Shown piece after piece: positions 35,640 through 36,513 of a stretch of 36,513 bases of DNA (positions are counted from its first letter, which is position 1; the number at the start of each line of letters is the position of its first letter). The DNA is from an uncultured Saprospiraceae bacterium (GTDB lineage: Bacteria; Bacteroidota; Bacteroidia; Chitinophagales; Saprospiraceae). Both the position numbers and the translations under genes were made by a program. The notes under the pieces were generated by a model. It searched no databases and had not been told where the DNA came from. It saw only the letters and a program-made list of their open reading frames with translations. The stretch spans positions 1 through 36,513 of the forward strand of contig CALCMJ010000140.1 of assembly GCA_937967615.1 (NCBI GenBank). The letters are read 5' to 3'.

Positions 35640-35750
35640 GGGCGATCCCTACTGACACCATTCTATGGTGACAGTAGGGCCGGGTCATCCAGGGGTTCCG
35701 TCCTGCTTTCAGCACGACAGCCTACGGCTCCCTTACTACCCCTATCGCGG
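35640..35750 (+). ncRNA. GC-rich multibranched structured element (candidate RNA or mobile repeat)
   Basis: In an AT-rich gap, 111 bases are GC-rich and fold almost completely. P1: GCGAT (35642-35646) with ATCGC (35744-35748). P2: CCCTACTG/CAGTAGGG (35647-35654/35672-35679) then CACCAT/ATGGTG (35656-35661/35665-35670), separated by one A-A mismatch, loop TCT. P3: AGGGGT/ACCCCT (35691-35696/35738-35743), which encloses two small hairpins: GTC-TGCT/AGCA-GAC (35700-35718) and AGCC/GGCT (35719-35729). P1, P2 and P3 abut, as in a stacked junction. The strand is not decidable from symmetry; + is an arbitrary choice. It resembles GC-rich intergenic elements I recall from other Bacteroidota genomes (GGGC-AT-CCC...GGGCCGGG...CCCTATCGC), but the match is from memory. 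Confidence 0.6.
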
Positions 35751-35808
35751 ATACGGTAAAAAAGATCCATATTGGTATTTACAAGACTTAAAACTTCTGA
35801 GAACTGAC

Positions 35809-35861
35809 GGAGCTACTCTACGAAGGAGCTACTGAGAGAGAATTCAAAGTCTAAGACTTTG
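35809..35861. repeat. Direct repeat and small hairpin next to the structured element
   Basis: GGAGCTACT occurs at 35809-35817 and 35825-35833 (16 bp apart). CAAAGTC (35845-35851) and GACTTTG (35855-35861) form a 7-bp hairpin with a 3-base loop. These may be a decayed continuation of the element at 35640-35750. Confidence 0.45.
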
Positions 35862-35972
35862 GATTAAAATACTCTAGCTTTTTCAACCCTATTTTGTCTA
35901 TCATGCGTGGAATTAATTTTAGGTACGCTTCATTACAATTTATTACATCAAGCGCATTCGCAAATAGGAGGT

Positions 35973-36010
35973 AAAAAAAAAGACCCTATCGTTGTGTTAG
36001 GGTCTTTTTT
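35973..36010. terminator. Bidirectional terminator after the susD gene
   Basis: AGACCCTA (35981-35988) pairs perfectly with TAGGGTCT (35998-36005) around a nine-base loop, with an A-run before and a T-run after. On the minus strand it follows the SusD stop at 36031 by about 25 bases and ends in a T-run, so it should terminate that transcript. Confidence 0.85.
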
Positions 36011-36030
36011 CTATTTGTTTTAGTTTAGAA

Positions 36031-36513
36031 TTATTGATTCTCACTAAGTGGGATTGGAAATTGCGTATGTATTAAATCTCCAGTCCGGTCTATTGGCAGA
36101 TATGCATCATTTAATAATCCATATTTTCTGAGATCAAACATTTGATGTCCTTCTCCCCAGAAAGAATAGGATTTTTGATACAGCCATTCATCAGATACTG
36201 CACCTTGCGTCATTTGACCTGTATAGTCTCCAATGCCATGTGCATTCCTAATTACATTAATCGCTGCGATTGCACCACCAAGATCTGATGTCTGCATGGC
36301 AGCCTCTGCTGCTAATAAAATAAGCTCTTCATTCCTGATTATATCTATTGAAGAAGACGCCGATTCATACAATGCAGTTTCGTGTGTACCATTCAAACCA
36401 TCCTGCGAAGTTGCATTGATTCGTTCACCGAATTTTGAAAGTCTTGCATCGCCCGCAGTTCCATTATCAATAAAACGATTATGCACGACGAATTGATCTC
36501 CACTTTGGCCTCT
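36031..36513 (-). CDS. SusD/RagB family nutrient-uptake lipoprotein, C-terminal fragment
   Basis: The C-terminal 160 residues of a SusD-like outer-membrane protein that binds glycans or other nutrients for a SusC (TonB) channel. Recognisable family features are the helix I-R-N-E-E-L-I-L-L-A-A-E-A, the region Y-Q-K-S-Y-S-F-W-G-E-G-H-Q-M-F-D-L-R-K-Y-G, and the usual ending F-P-I-P-L-S-E. The frame is open to the right edge (R-G-Q-S-G-D-Q-F-V precedes the GTG at 36486), so that GTG is an internal codon, not the start. The missing part would hold the signal peptide and TPR-like N-terminal half, and a susC homologue is expected just upstream, outside the window. Confidence 0.93.
   Translation of the reverse strand, partial: RGQSGDQFVVHNRFIDNGTAGDARLSKFGERINATSQDGLNGTHETALYESASSSIDIIRNEELILLAAEAAMQTSDLGGAIAAINVIRNAHGIGDYTGQMTQGAVSDEWLYQKSYSFWGEGHQMFDLRKYGLLNDAYLPIDRTGDLIHTQFPIPLSENQ

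Noticed and set aside
35640-35750. tRNA or tmRNA
   Set aside because: No T-loop GGTTCRA-type motif, no acceptor stem of seven pairs and no CCA-compatible end; the fold is a different three-way layout.
35903-35974. 23-residue frame upstream of the susD terminator
   Set aside because: Short, no helix or motif, and its end runs into the terminator hairpin flank.

Overview
The window looks like chromosomal DNA from a Bacteroidota bacterium, most likely a Saprospiria/Cytophagia-type marine or environmental lineage. The evidence is AT-rich DNA, a C-terminal SusD/RagB fragment, a secreted protein with a type IX secretion (T9SS) tail, many SPII lipoproteins (one with a C-Q-K-D surface-export-like signal), a three-subunit propionyl-CoA carboxylase operon, and promoter-like sites of the Bacteroidota TTG / TAnnTTT(G/A) kind. 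No rRNA, tRNA, CRISPR array or transposase gene was seen. Both ends cut a gene: the biotin carrier protein on the left and SusD on the right.

Layout. 1-3442 (+): acyl-CoA (probably propionyl-CoA) carboxylase operon (biotin carrier, biotin carboxylase, carboxyltransferase), translationally coupled by 1- and 4-base overlaps. 3452-4609 (-): AAA+/DUF4143 ATPase. 4642-4861: exact-period array of ten 22-bp repeats in the gap between two divergent genes. 4982-11669 (+): a 2039-residue alpha-2-macroglobulin with an intact CTEQ thioester motif and a TonB-plug-like segment where the bait region should be, then a YdjM/DUF457 membrane hydrolase. 11672-14898 (-): a compact operon of a repeat lipoprotein, an ECF sigma factor and a protein with an inner-membrane helix plus an outer-membrane barrel; this resembles a cell-surface signalling unit without a TonB receptor. 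15027-17215 (-): PNPOx-like flavoprotein, endonuclease/exonuclease/phosphatase lipoprotein and an unknown lipoprotein. 17549-17998 (+): EGF-like lipoprotein. 18014-21010 (-): 998-residue fusion of an APH-type kinase, an M23 metallopeptidase and a class III aminotransferase/phospholyase. 21180-24428 (+): secreted M14 carboxypeptidase. 24496-25470 (-): DUF1508/YegP-like membrane protein with a charged helix. 25700-27600 (+): threonine aldolase overlapping an EamA transporter. 27827-29928 (+): two unknown lipoproteins. 29998-32407 (-): NAD(P)H-quinone reductase-like flavoprotein and EttA. 32728-32817 (-): an easily missed 29-residue single-helix membrane protein directly before a strong terminator. 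32967-35102 (-): T9SS-exported protein with eleven 24-residue receptor-L-domain/LRR-like repeats. 35103-36030: a 930-bp gap with a GC-rich, multibranched, RNA-like element. 36031-36513 (-): SusD fragment.

The strongest leads are the plug-like segment in the A2M bait position, the repeat lipoprotein/ECF sigma/trans-envelope barrel operon, the structured GC-rich element at 35640-35750, the 22-bp array, and the 29-residue micro-protein. The trifunctional fusion is unusual but its domains are readable. Family names come from motif recognition by eye; no database search was run.
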